Below are positions 13,105 to 25,800 of a stretch of 64,000 nt of DNA, piece by piece; the first letter of the stretch is position 1; the number at the start of each line of letters is the position of its first letter. Origin of the DNA: Durusdinium trenchii. Taxonomy: Eukaryota > Sar > Dinophyceae > Suessiales > Symbiodiniaceae. Below the pieces are notes generated by a model. That model had not been told where the DNA came from and ran no database searches. It saw nothing but the letters and a program-made list of their open reading frames with translations. The stretch is from positions 245,980 through 309,979 of the forward strand of contig CAXAMN010003891.1 in assembly GCA_963970005.1 (NCBI GenBank), given 5' to 3'. The position numbers and the translations under genes are program-made.

Positions 13105-13220
13105 CTGCAGAGGAGTATTACTAAGCCACCACGAGACATAGCTGCTTTCCTCGTGTGGCCGGATGAGAGTAACACTTGCACCTCTTCTCGTGGCGTGCTT
13201 GGGAGCGTTGAGGTGCGAGG

Positions 13221-13433
13221 ATGAGCACGATGAGCTTGGCGCTTCTGCTGTGGAGCTGTGTGCAGTGCCTAGTCGCGCTAAATTCAGTGCATCGCCGGTG
13301 TGCGCTTGAATCGGGAGTATCTGCAGAGACCCCGGAGACCCCTGGCTGGGTAGACTGGACTGGACTAGTTCCTTTTTTCAAGGGGTCGGAACGCCTGGGG
13401 TCTCCCGATTTTAATTCACACTGGGGCGACTGA
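13221..13433 (+). CDS. Probable first exon with signal-anchor, likely of the GT32 gene
   Basis: Open frame starting MSTMSLALLLWSCVQCLVA, a typical signal peptide or type II membrane anchor, about 0.7 kb before the first recognised GT32 exon and on the same strand. Golgi GT32 enzymes are type II membrane proteins, so this fits their missing N-terminus. The frame runs to a TGA at 13431-13433, but the true exon probably ends earlier; a GT donor after the His-Arg-Arg-encoding stretch near 13295 is one candidate. The link to 14103 is inference from position and topology. No homology is visible in this stretch itself. Confidence 0.4.
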   Translation: MSTMSLALLLWSCVQCLVALNSVHRRCALESGVSAETPETPGWVDWTGLVPFFKGSERLGSPDFNSHWGD

Positions 13434-13845
13434 GAGTCACCGGTGGCGTATCCCGTTCTTCCCCCTGAAGCAGCGAGCTGTTTGGAGCTACAGGGATTTC
13501 CTGGGTTAGCCAAGGAGCCCCTAAAATTTGTTCAATCCAACTGGCTTCAGCCCGGGAGCAGGTTGGGACATGGTGGGACATGTGCCTAACAGTCTGGAAA
13601 GGACAGGCGACGGTGATGAATGTGGGTCATCCAATTCCTTTGGCCACTTCGCCCCCGGCCGCCAGTGGCCACATTCCGGGCAGTCACAGGAGAGTCAGGG
13701 GCGGGTAGCGAGCCAGCCAATACCACTTGTTTGACTTGCTGATTTTGGGAGCTGGTGGTTCGGAGGTGGCTGTCAGGATCTTGGGGGGTACGCATGTCTT
13801 CCTTGAAGCAGGAAGTTCCCTAACCAGTGGTGACCCTCCATCCAA

Positions 13846-13929
13846 CAACCATGGAAGCTGACCAGGACCCCCTTGTGGAGACAACACTGCCTTCCAAGGG
13901 CTGAATTATATTCAGCTTCCATGATTGTT
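13846..13929. mobile_element. Snap-back element, ACAACCATGGAAGCTGA arms
   Basis: ACAACCATGGAAGCTGA left and TTCAGCTTCCATGATTGTT right; the loop holds AACACTGCCTTCCAAG, similar to the 11645 copy. Confidence 0.8.
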
Positions 13930-14102
13930 TCATGGAGTGTAGTCCATTAAATGCATCCCATTGCAATCCCCCCTGTAGACTAACCAACACCCCTGAGAAT
14001 TGATCCGTGGTTTCGACCAATTTCCGAAGACCAACCCAGTGGTTTTTGGGGGTTTCCATCTTACTCCGCTTCCAGCGCTCACTCCGTGGTTCACATGTCC
14101 AG

Positions 14103-17100
14103 GACCGCAGCTGCCGAGCGTGAGGACGCCTCCCTGCTGCAGAACCGGGCGCAGAAGGAGCATGTGATCCCCTGCATCATCCATCAGAGCCTCAGACTTC
14201 AGTAGAAAGAGGCACTTCCTTTGATTCATACGCTGCCTTGCATGATCCACTCTATCCCTCTCCATCCACTATTTGCCTTCACCTGGTGAGGTGCCACGCC
14301 CCAACCAATCGACCGTGCGGCGGGTTCTGCCACGTGGTCGTCGGATGGACCAAGCCCCGACGCACCGAGGACTGCGCCGACACACCAGCTGGAAGGTGCC
14401 TACAAAGGATGGTAGAAAGTATGTCCAAGACATCTTTGGAGTGGCGCTATATCGGATATTATCGGATATCGTATGGATTCGTATGGCAAACTACAATAGC
14501 ATGAAGGCGGCCTACTATACCTGTTTTTTTAAATCCACATTAATTTGGGATCGCCTTTTTCAGTTTCACTTACACCTGGGCACATGTGCCGGACTCTCGA
14601 CCTCCCGCGCGCCTGCGGCCTTGCATCCATCGGAAGACGGTGGGTTCGGGATGACCGGAGGGCCAGTTGGCAAAGGATTATCACGATGTTTTGAAGCCTT
14701 TATACTATCAATATCTATGGCACTCATCATCCACTATCATCCACTGAAATAATGGGATGTGGTTAGGAACTGTTAGGAATGATCTATGCCCAAACGGGCT
14801 CCAGTCGTACCTTCGTTTCGAAGGTGGGACGGGAGGCCCGGGTGCCATTGTCGGGTCCAGTCATACCTTCGTTTCGTTTCGGTAACCTCCTGCAGCCCAG
14901 ACGAGATGATGCTTTGAGGTAAGGCCGTTTGGCTCGAAGCTGCAGGTGATGAGGCCAAGTGGGTCCAGACGTGGAAGACGAAGAACCCCTACTGCAAGCA
15001 CAAGCTTTGGAATGCCGCTTGGTGGGCTGGGTCCCGAACGGAGGATGTCTTGTCCCGAACTGGGTGGATCCCCTTCTGGATGTTGTTTTGTTTTTGTTTT
15101 GTTCTCTCCGGTTCCTGGATGAATACTAAAACGACTGGAGCAAAAGAGGGGGGGGGCCCTTTTCCAAGCCAAGTTGGAGCATAAGGGGAGCAAATGCAAG
15201 TTGGATATATAACATGGAGCAAGAGGGGGCCTTTTCCAAGCAAAACGACTGCCTCAGGCACTCCATGAGGCACTCCATGAGGCACTCCGTGAGGATCCCC
15301 AAACCACGAAAACGGCTCCTCACGACATGCGACCTGATGCCCCCGACTCGAAGCGTCAAACGCGCCGCAACATGCTACGATGCTAAACATCAAAGGAACT
15401 CTTCTTAAAACGGTTGACTTCAATCCAAAATGCAAGATGCAAAATATACATCAACAAATATACAACATATATAACGACACATTTCAAGACATATTAACTT
15501 CAATCAACACTGCAAAATACAACACTGATACACTTCAAGCACCACACAATAGCGTTCCCATTTTGGTGTCTTCAGGACACTGAGATCGCCGCGCTGGCGA
15601 AAGAGAAGTCGCCGGAGCTGCTGTGGCCCATCTGGGAAGGGCTGAGCAATGTGGAGCGTGCGGACGTCTTCCGGTACTTGGTCCTCTGGGACCAAGGAGG
15701 TTTCTGAGATTCTTAGCAACGCAAGTAGGGTCCAAGATGATCCGGAGGATGCCCCGCAAGCCCCCCCCGACAACCACCATTCTTTGGTTTCGTACGAACT
15801 CACCTCCAAGGCCATGCGAAAAGGAGGTACCTGGACCCTATGGGCAAGGATTTGGGCTGGGCTGGAGAAAGGGAGAGAAAGGGATATGAGGCTTAAAGCA
15901 TTTACCCTGGGAGTTCCAAGACTAGTTGAAACAAGTTGTGCAGCTTGGTGGCCTCTCCGATTTTAGGAACTTGGGGAGGCGCAGAATACTTGGGGAGAAA
16001 ATGCCCAGGAGAGGCATCATCGTAGCTAATCACTAGCCTAGCCGCTAGCCCACATCTTTTTTCAGTGTTAGCCGCCCTCCAGTTCAAAATGGCATCCGAA
16101 GTGGTAGACCAGTCCATCTTCACCTTACCATGATCCCAGCATTACTCCTGGTATCTTGAGAGCACCACATGGCCCCCGAGGCAAACATGGAGCCGTGGAG
16201 CCTTCGGAACATCACTCACGGGACAATCCGAACTCACGGCCGATTCTCCGTCCACGTGGACCAGGATTGTTTTAGGGAAGTGCCATGTGTGTTTTGTCCT
16301 CATTTGTTCCAATCAAGCAACCTGTCACCTACGTAACCTCTACATAGCCCTGGCGGAGCTCCCGCATGGCAGCTCCAACTTCTCAGGGAGTGTATTCCGC
16401 ATGAGCACTTCCCAGCTGCCATAGCTGCCAGGTTACTACGCGGACACGGATGCCGCCTGTGTGAGACCCATTGCGACGTGGGAGGTGCCGAGGAATGCCA
16501 GCCGCTAGGAGCGGAAATTGCGACGGTGGGAGTCCCAGAATGGCTCATCTTCAGGAAACCCATAGGTCTGAGGCACAAGATGCTAAAAGCAGAAGCGGTT
16601 TTAGTGAAGCATCTTCAGGAAACCAGTAGTTAATCATAGTTCTTGGGTACAATATGATCTTTGAAAGCAGAAGTGGCTTTTGGGACACCTCCAAGAAACC
16701 CATACTTTTTGGTGTAAAAGACCATGGTTTTCTGCATGTAGATGTTCCCTTTAAACCAATCCATTGAGGGATTTCTGGCATCCGAGGTGGCCTGAAGAGG
16801 TCAATTAGCTCCAAAGCTTAGGTACCGCTGTGGGCACCTACCCAAGCGTGGTAGGTAGCAGCACCACCCAGTCGTACACCCAGTCCCAGTAGGTTCAGAG
16901 TCGATGGCACAATCACCAATGTCGGTGGTTGAGACGGAGCCCTATCTAAAGGACATCTTGGGGTGCCAATGCCACCGAACCTCTGAAATCACTGTAGTAC
17001 ACTTTCGATGTTCACTGCAGATACGGTGTGCGCGGCGTTTTGTGCTGCTTTTTGCCCCCCGCCTCAACTGCATTGGCTCATTCTTCGTCAGTTTCATGGT

Positions 17101-20100
17101 AATTGTCAGCTTCATGCTTCTCATCGGCTAGACCTCGGCTCCTTCTTCATCGGCTAGGCCTGCATGGTTCTCCTGCTCCATGCTCCCTGTTGTTTGCCCA
17201 GGGAGGGTGCCCCTGGTTCCACATACCCAGACCAGGTGAGGCTAAGCGAAAACGATGCCAAGCTGCAGCAATGAACCCCAGACACTCCATGTTTGGAATA
17301 TACATACATTGGGGTGGTTGAAAAGGGTTAATTAAGAAGGGAACTAGTCCAGTCCAGTCTCAGACAGGGGGTGCCTGGGTATGGCAAAGGCCTCACCGAG
17401 AAAACTGAGGCATGATTGTTGGATACGAATTTGGCCATCGCTGGACCGAGAACGAGAGGGAGAAATTCAAGACGCCCAGCGAAAATGGGGCGTGTGTGGT
17501 AAGTTGAGGAGGCTTTCGGGTTAGGTGGTTGGAATTTCAGGAGTGCCAGTGAATTTGAGGGATGGTGAAATTTACAACGATGCCCACATATAGACTTGAA
17601 TAGTAACCCCACCACATGAAGGAGGTTTACAGGCTTAAAATCCAACTGGGGGAGTTTTGGGGCGCGAACTTGGGACCACTGGTTGTTTTCAAATTGCAAC
17701 GAAGGGACCCCCCAAAAAAGTCAAACTAGTGGTGCTCCTTCCGGAGGATCGTCAAAGCAGTGTGCGTTTCTCGTTGGTTCGCTTTCACATGTTTGGTGCC
17801 CCTCTTGGAGCAACTGACTGAGTTATTTACGGCCTAAATGCCAGAGCTTCAGGTCTTTCCAGTTCATCCCTTCTTTTTTTTAGTCCCTCCCTGCTTTGCC
17901 AAAGGTCTGCACGTTGGGCACATCGCTCCGTGAATACTGCATGGTCATGGTGCTTGTCATTGTTCCTGATTCTTCTTATTGTCAGCCTTCTTGCTTATTG
18001 TCCTGTGCTTTTCTTGCTTTATGATTCTTCCGTCCATTTTACCACACATATTTATACTCCAGCAGCAGATCTTCATTGGACAGGTGAACTTTCCTGGCGA
18101 ACATGTGTTCTCCCAGTTCTTTTTGGCCCCCCTGTACTGTCACTTCGCTCATGCCACCGTATACCCCAAACTGTCTGCCCCGCACCCCCACACCCCCGGA
18201 CACCCTCCTCCGCAGCGGCCGTCGGACACGGCACGCGCCCGGCGGAACACGCTTGGTCGTCTTCGGAGGTTCGCGCGGACGGAGCAGATGGAGCAGTGGT
18301 TCTTCGCGTCGGCGCCGCAGAATCCCATCTTGTTGCGGTGCCTGGAGCTGGTGCGCCAGCGCTTTGCTTGGCACCTCGGGCTGTGGGCAACAAGAGGGAA
18401 GGCGGCACCTTGTGGTGGAAACCAAGCGGGGGTCGGTGAGCTTGGTGGGTGATGAGGCACCTAGATTCACGGCAAGTAGTCTAATCAGTTCATTTTCTGT
18501 CCAAGCTTTCACCCCCAAAAGGAAGACCATGAAATCCTCATACCAAGCAGGGGGTGAACCTCCACTTCCATGTTGGTTTTCCAAGGAGTATACCTCCTTC
18601 TTGGTAGGAAGATGTTCAAGGCATAGATTCCATCTTGGAATTGCTGAGGTGTGTGACTTGATCTGAAAATTAAGTCCGGGTCGGACATGGTGGGACCAGT
18701 TCTGGGAGTTCTTCTCCTTGGCGGTTTGCGTTTTCTTTGATGTTCTTTGCCATCTCCTACTCTTCCTCAGCCTTCCAAGGGTGCACCTGGTTTTGTAGTA
18801 AAATCCTTTGTCAAACAAGGGGTTCTTCGAGAGACACCCTTAAAACAAGCGGGTTCTTGTGTTCTTTTTTCTTTTGGGGTCTTGCGTTTAATGGTGACAC
18901 TCCCCAAAAGAGCATCATGGAAGTGCATAGGCCCAATCTCAAGGAAGACCCTTGGCCCAATCTCAAGCCGTTTGGTGTTCAACTCCACCTCCATGGTGAC
19001 TCCAGGTGAGTTTTCCTCGGGTTTTTTCCCACATAAGTAGTGGTTCTTGGAGACATGCCGATCCGAGCCACCCCCGACTCCTCAGGGGCATCCAATCCAC
19101 GATGTTCCTCACTGGCCCGGGAGTCTTCAGCGATGCGGTCCATGCGCCTCGGCGGTCGAAGCGAACGGAGTTTGTGTCATCGCCGACCTGGGTCGTGCAA
19201 CACCTGCGAGCCCGACCTGGTTCACCCCGTAGCGAAGGAGCTTCTTCGGTCAAGCGAGGTATCCTGGGTGCCGTGACCCACGGCCAAATGAACAGCTATA
19301 GCTGGTGATTGGGAGAGGGCACGCACGCTAAGGAGCTGGGGGTATCCAGTTCTTCCCCGTTATTCCCCTTTCGGCGGGGGGCCGGATCTGTGGTTGCTAT
19401 TTGGTATGTTGTCATCTATAAATATATATAATCCAATTAAAGTATACTGTATATATACTTGGCATCGGTAGGTGTGGTGCATGCTGCTACGAGAACCACA
19501 GCTGGATGATAGCTTGCATTAATGCTTGCGGGCTTGTCCAACAAATTCTTGGAGGCGCTTGACAAAAGGCCCAGCCCCTAGAGAACATTCAACTGACTCG
19601 CCTGCACAAGGAGCTGGTGCGTGGCTTCACACTATGTTTGGCATGTTTGATCCCAATCATGACTCAAGTGACTCAAGTGTTTGTGGGTCAAAACCCACCA
19701 GACCACGACGATTTCTCAACGTTTTGACCCTAGGAGTTCCTTGAGATGAACGTGCCAGAGGCCTTGGATGAGGAGGTGTCCTATCGATCGAATGCGACAG
19801 GTGTCCTGGACTTATCCAAAGGGACCAGTTTCCACTTCCACGATCATCTCAGGTTGTTGATAGACTTTTCCCTCCCCATCTCTACACTGGATAGACCAAT
19901 TCCATGAATGGTGTGTTGGAGTGCGAAACCTTTCGTGGCTGTGGTGAATTCGCCTTTTGTGGGACTGGTTGTCGTAATTGTTTGGACGGGTGGGAGTGGT
20001 GGTCAGATATGGTAAGATAAGAAACAGATGGAGGAAAGTGAACGGAACCTTGTACTCTTGGGGTGGCTGCTCCAGTAGACAAACTTGCGGTTCAGTGTGA

Positions 20101-21909
20101 AGGCAACACGCCCTGATCTACCCAGCCTCAATGTGAGAGCCTGGCCTGCTAAGTTGGAACTGGTATAGGACCTATAAAGGCACCCCTTCAAAGTCTTCAA
20201 CATCCAAACAGACGACCACGATGTGAAGTTGGTTAAGCAAATGCTCCGGACCTTTTCCGCTCTTACAACATCCGTTACCCTTCCAGCAGCCGAAACTCGC
20301 CTGGGCCCACGCAAAGCGCCGCACTTGAAGTGGTTGTGTGCTTCGCCCAGGTATCCGGACACCAGGCGCAGGGGAGTGGGGCTTCAAGAAGTGCAAGTCC
20401 TGAACAAAAGGGATTTGCTGGTGATGCCTATAAGTAGATCCCCACGTTCAGAATGGATTCGAAAGCTGGTGTATTACTCCATCGACTCTGGGAAAAGGCG
20501 AGGTTGCCAAGTGCACATGAGAGGTATTTGGAGTCAACCGCTCAAGGTGTAGCAACATGTACCAGAACCTTTGCTAAAAAGCATCCAGGGCCAGCTAGGA
20601 GCAGTAGAAGATGGTGTTTGCATGTGTTTGCTGGGTTGATGGCTTTGGATGAAACGTTTGGGACCCACGCCCCGCCGCGGGGCGGAGCGGCGTCACTCGT
20701 GAGGCGTCAAGACTCGTAGCTTCGCCAGCGAGCAGCTCTATGGGCTGGGCTCCTGGAAGGCACGGCAACCATCGGAGGGGTGCGGAAGAGGCTGCTAAGA
20801 AGATGCTCGAAAAGTTTGGACCACCTAGTGGCCATAGCTAGCTACCCCAAAGAATCGGAGAAGGCCACAGGTCTGTACCTGAAGATGGGAGAGAGCTATA
20901 TTATGTACCACAATGTACTGAATATATGATTTACATACATTGACGAGTTTTGGGCATAGGTGGCGTCCGGAATCCTTTCACCCCAAAGAAGACATGCATA
21001 TAACCACCAGTAGATTTGGACGGCCCAAACTGCCTGCCCGAGGTGGACTTCGCAACAAAAGGTTGCTTAAGAAGTCTAGATAATCATGGCTTCCAGCTCT
21101 TGAATTCTTCTGGCGCCTGATATGCTCACAAGCTTCTGCCCCTGCCCACGGCCTCGGAACGCGAGGTGTTCCTGGCGGCCGCAGGGCGCGTGAACCCCAA
21201 AGCGACGACGGAGAAATGGGATCCTGAGGTGCCAACCCCAACTGCGGAGTGCGAGAGGTTGGGAGTGCCAAGATGCCAATATGCCGACCTACTGTAGGAA
21301 CCAGAATGATCACCTGTTGTTTTTCTTTTCTCCCTCTGGGGTGGACCTAAGAAACAGGCATCCAACCCACATCAGAACCACTTGAAGTGAGAGGTTTCCG
21401 TTCGCCAGGGCGGGTTGGCTTTCCCATGAAGCGTTCCAAGCTCCATGGCGTTCCCAGACTGCTCCTGGGGTCGGATGAACCGTAAAGACCTGAACAGAAA
21501 AGCATCACCTTTGCTGCTCCCTGCGTGGGCGGTTTCAGGTTTCAGCCAACTGGGTGAGACATCTGACGGCAACAGAAGAGGTGAACAGCTTGAGTGCAAG
21601 CAATCAAGTCACCAACTGCTTCTGGTCCCCACGCATGCGGAATCCAACGGCTTCTCCACTTGTGGTTGTGGCATAATTTTCCTCCAGTCTGGCCTTCAAA
21701 GCACGTGAAGAAGCTCCACACGCCCAATTCTAGATTTGGTAAATCTCATCACTTGGCTGCCTCAGGAGGGGAATCCATCGGCCTTCATCTATCATCACTT
21801 CGCGGGAAGTTGGAAGACTCTCAGCGACTTGACCCCCAAAGAACTGGAGAAGCTCAAGGCGCAGGAGCTCGTCCGCATGCGCATGGTCTGCGCGCTCTGT
21901 CGGCAGTGA
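14103..21909 (+). CDS. Family 32 (OCH1-like, DXD) glycosyltransferase, 11 exons
   Basis: Gly_transf_sug / GT32 type sugar transferase, expected in the Golgi, using a nucleotide sugar bound through a DXD motif. Exons: 14103-14189, 14389-14411, 14946-15016, 15576-15699, 16432-16503, 17410-17470, 18269-18379, 19086-19143, 21166-21212, 21498-21555, 21766-21909. Family landmarks appear in order: VIPCIIHQ, SWKVPTKDG, WKTKNPYCKHKLWNA, DVFRYLVLWDQGG, YYADTDAACVRPI (DXD = DTD), IVGYEFGHRW, FARTEQMEQWFFASAP, FLTGPGVFSDAVH, LLLPAWAVSGF, FIYHHFAGSWKTLSDL, stop at 21907. Joined exons stay in one frame (284 codons plus stop). Donors: GT 14412 and 15700; GC 15017, 16504, 18380, 19144; GA 17471, 21213 and 21556. 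The two GA donors around 21.2-21.6 kb are the least certain. The junction after exon 1 is anomalous (see findings). The start codon lies upstream, probably at 13221; an in-frame ATG at 14095 is a fallback. Sugar and acceptor are unknown. Confidence 0.85.
14791..14878. mobile_element. TAGGGCTCC-family element, diverged
   Basis: Core CCGGGTGCCATTGTCGGGTC flanked by two CGTACCTTCG or CATACCTTCG motifs; right end altered. In the GT32 intron 14412-14945. Confidence 0.6.
15254..15293. repeat. Short tandem repeat, 12-bp unit x3
   Basis: Three copies of AGGCACTCCATG (third with one change) inside the GT32 intron 15017-15575. Confidence 0.8.
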
Positions 21910-22204
21910 AGTTGGATTGTGCTGGGAGTGGGGGAGCTGAATTGTTGTTTGAAGATAATGGTAAAATTGAAGTATATAACTAATTGGAGCATTTTGAAGT
22001 ACAGTCTAGTGATATGTGGGGCGTTTTCCTTTGCACCGACAAGGACGTAGCAACCGCTTCAGGAACTGCACGTGATCACATTTTAACTACATTCGACTTC
22101 CTTATGTTCACTTCAACAGTAACCGCCAGTCCCGGATAGTACTTTTTGCCCAAAACAGTTTACTGTTAGGGGCTCTCAATGCTTTAAAGAATGGTCGCCT
22201 TGGT

Positions 22205-22800
22205 GCTGGATGGTCTGGTCGGGTTCCCGGCCGGCTTGTCTCCCACTTCCTTTCATTTGTCTCCCAGTTCTTTTCATTTGTCTCCTAGGCTGGGTGCTTG
22301 TGGTCGGGTTCCCGGCTGGCTTGTCTCCCACTTCCTTTCATTTGTCTCCCAGGCTCGGTGCTTGTGGTCGGGTTCCTGCCGGCTTGTCTCCCACTTCCTT
22401 TCATTTGTCTCCCATTTCCTTTTATTTGTCTCCCTGGTCGTGTAGCATTTCTATTCATTTGTCTCCTAGGTCTGTCACTGCTGGTGTCCGCCCTTTTTCA
22501 CTGGCGATGCTGGTNNNNNNNNNNTTCATTTGTCTCCCAGGTCTGTCACTGCTGGTGTCCGCCCTTTTCCGTCCGCCATGCAGCATGTCTATTCATTAGT
22601 CTCCCAGGTCTGTCACTGTTGGTGTCCACCCTTTTCCGCTGGCGATGCAACATTTCTATTCATTTGTTTTCCAGGTCTGTCACTGCTGGTGTCCGCCCTT
22701 GTCCGTTGGCCATGCAGCATGTCTATTCATTTGTTTCCCGGGTCTGTCACTGGTGCTGCCGCCCTTTTCCGCTGGCCATGTAGCATTTCTATTCATTTGG
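22205..22800. repeat. T-rich minisatellite with repeated TTTGTCTCCCAGG core
   Basis: First part: three imperfect units, each with a GGTCGGGTTCC core and CTTGTCTCCCACTTCC. Second part: five units of 66-70 nt, with CTGTCACTG starting near 22472, 22542, 22610, 22677 and 22743; each carries ATTTGTCTCCCAGG and GTGTCCGCCC. The 10-base N gap falls inside the first unit of the second block, so copy number in the genome may be higher. Related single units recur at 23290-23350. Confidence 0.85.
22515..22524. other. Assembly gap (10 N)
   Basis: Ten undetermined bases within the minisatellite, most likely a collapsed repeat of unknown true length. Confidence 0.98.
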
Positions 22801-25800
22801 CTCCCATGTGATTTCTTTCTTTTTGTCTTTCAGGTTTTTGTTGCCTGCACTGCTGTTTTCTGCCCTGTCCGCTGGAACAGGTTCACCTGTGAAAGGTTCT
22901 TGCTCCTTTGAAAGGGGTGCGTGACTGTCTCCGGGATTGCATTCCTGCCACACTGTGTAACTCTCTCAGCTTTGTTTTCCTTTTCGGGCAAGCGTTGTAT
23001 GCATGACTGGATTGGATTTCGGCGGCGTGGCAGCGATCTCTCTGTTCAGTTGGGACGGAGGGCATACGTCAGGCACCAAAAATCAATTTCATGTCACACC
23101 CTTCGCTCCTCATGCTTTTATCTTGTCCTCACGTGGTCAGCTCCCCGCTGATTGAGCAGCATGACCAGCATCATGTTCGCACTTGAAGAACAATTCCCCA
23201 AAAGGTTTACTGTTAGGGCTTCTCAATTCTTTCTTAAGATGTGTCCGCCCGCTCTGTACTGCTGTGTCCGTCTCTGCCTTGCAATCCTTTACATTTGTCT
23301 CCCAGCTCTGGGCTGCTGTGCCGCCTCTGCCTTGCAATCCTTTGTCTCCCAGCTCTGGACGTCGCAAGCTCTAGTTTCGATTTTGAAAAACACAAGCTGT
23401 TTGGGGTCTACGGTGGTGTAAGTAATTTGAAATTCTTCTGAACATGTTAATGTTGGTTTGTGAAAACATTTATATAGTGTATCATTTAGAGCCACCAGGG
23501 CGCCTATTACTCCCAATTGAAGCCTAATACTCCGGACGGGGCCAACGAGCTGGGCTGTAGCTCAGCACGGTATGTTTGTATTCAGCGATGCGTGGTGTGA
23601 AAAGCATTTGGAACACATCTGTTGGCGGGGCCGGGGAGATGGTACGATCTATGGATCATATATCCACAGATATCCACAGATCTACTGTCTACTGTTTTTC
23701 AGGATCTTACACGTCCCTCCCATCTCCTTCAATTTTCCTATGTTGGAGGGTGTGCCAGTTGGACCCCGCTCCAGATTCCAATCCTGCGTGAGGAGCAGAA
23801 GTCCTTGCTTTGAGCGCCTCTTTGGCAGTTTCACCCTGTTAGGCCCAAAGCAACACTGCAGCAGATGCAGCTTGGCCAGTTCCTTTTGTGGCTGATTGCT
23901 GGGCGGCGCCATTTAGTGGCGACCCTATTGCGTCTGACATTGAGTAGTTTGTGTGGCTCTTCAAGCGCTAGAAAATTGAATCGGTGGACGAGGGTACTCT
24001 GGGCCATCCAGTTTTGAGACGATTACCTGACTATACCCCATAACCATTTACAACCTAGACCAACAGGACCCGCGAATATGTAGATCCTGTTTTTTTGCAG
24101 CTCTTGACATTTCATGAGCTGCAGGGATGTGATTTTTCCCGCGCACAGTGCAGTTTTGGCATCGAGGAGGTTTCCGGTCAAATTGGAAACTGGAAGGTGC
24201 CTCAAAAACTGGTTCAAAGGACATTTTTGCGGGTCGCTGTTGCTTCTTTGGGGAAGAAGAACCGTAAGTACAGACATGTATATGTAGACGTATATACCGT
24301 ACACCAACCCGAATCGCAGAGGATAAGTGTGAGACTTTCAGATCTTCCAGCAACAAGCACACATGACTTCTTTAGTCAATTTGAGCTCCGGATATTTCGG
24401 CGCGGAACCTCCACAGCGCGAAAGCTGCAAGTCGCGGCGCATTTTTGTTGCAGGGCGGCACTGAATGGATTTTGAAAACAGAGTCTTGGTGCGGCGGAGC
24501 AAGTTGCAGTTTGTGCTTTGAGTTCAGCCTTTCTGCTCCCCAAAAGTCTGGTCACGTCTGGTCTTGCTGTGGAACAACGTGGTGACACCATCCAACAGCA
24601 TTCTTCCAAGGTCACCCTAATTACACTACATGACGTCAATTACCACATTTCACTTCACATGACCAATCACCGCGATGATGCACCTTTGTGCACTCAAACA
24701 TCATCACGTCACCCTTCCTCACCTGACAAGTCATCACACGGCACCGCCTGCCGACCGGCTCTGCCGGAGATTGCCCTCACAATTGTCAAAGGGGTACCCT
24801 TCGCGATGTGTGTATATTTCTTGTTTTTTTCTTCAGAATTGGTTACGACTATAGGGCCTAAGGGTCTCACAAAGGAAGTTGATTATGTTGAGGGTGGTTG
24901 AATTTGTGTGGCACCTCAGATAGATGCTTGTAACGAAACGGACAGATTCAAGAAGACATGAGTCAACATGAGGAAGAGATTCATACCAAACAATATCTGA
25001 AACAAAATCACTTTGCCCCGGGAAAGGTGTCCTCATAGTGAATCAATGTTGTGTTTTCTTGCTGTCATTTTGTTGGTGGCCGCAAAGGTTTACTGCTGCA
25101 GCGTCACAAAGATGTTAGGTATTGAGATCAAAGTTGTTTGCGATATATAATTGTGTTCGGTTTGCTCAGGAGACGTTTGTTTACTTTCCAGAGGTATCCA
25201 GAGGTTCACTATTGTATGCCAAAGAGTGGTATGCTTGATATTTTGAGAGGAAACCTATATATGTTCTTAGTACTGTATCAGTTTTGTCAGCTGGTGTATT
25301 AGTGTGATGTGCACATCGGTTCAGTTTCCCTTCCACTAGCTTTCATCAACATTTGGATTGCCCGATGTTTGCCTTCAGCCCAAGGTTGTTCAAATTTTAT
25401 CTCCTTGCACATGTCCCTCCCTCAAAGGTGATCTTTGTTTCCTTTACTGTAGCTTGGAAGGCTCTTTTTCAAGAAGGCGTAGTTTCAATTCCGATTGCAC
25501 ACCCTGTGGCAAACGGCAACGGGCATGTGCAAAGTGCCAGCGGACGTGTGCGCTCACAAGTCGTACCACCCAGATAAATTGATTCGTGGCTGTGTTTGGG
25601 CATGTGTGGTGCAAAAAGCATGGAAAGGATTTGGGGATTTGCAGGAAGACGGGATAAGATCTACGGTTCATAGATATGATATGACCTTGTACGCGCTTGT
25701 ACCGATCTAATTATGCAAATTTTGTTTTCAGGATCCGTAAATTTGCTGCAAATATTGAAGTAGCACGGTTCTTGCATTCTTTTGCCACTGCTTCAATGTT

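Larger units (their letters stand above)
8043..13220. other. Spacer between AsnRS and GT32: hairpin-element cluster
   Basis: No gene recognised. It contains four copies of snap-back elements (9384-9464, 11096-11172, 11645-11734, 13019-13104) and two of the CCAGACACTCCATG family (9892-9994, 11211-11307). Open frames at 8956, 10393 and 11972 lack motifs and clear splice context. Confidence 0.6.

Noticed and set aside
18039..18818. 259-codon reverse-strand frame, the longest reverse ORF of the window apart from 33 and 40 kb ones
   Set aside because: It overlaps the GT32 exon 18269-18379, whose + strand sequence (FARTEQMEQWFFASAP) is conserved; the reverse frame has no motif and is its shadow.
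23555..23640. TAGCTCAG A-box-like string
   Set aside because: No B box or cloverleaf follows; lies in a diverged duplicated block.
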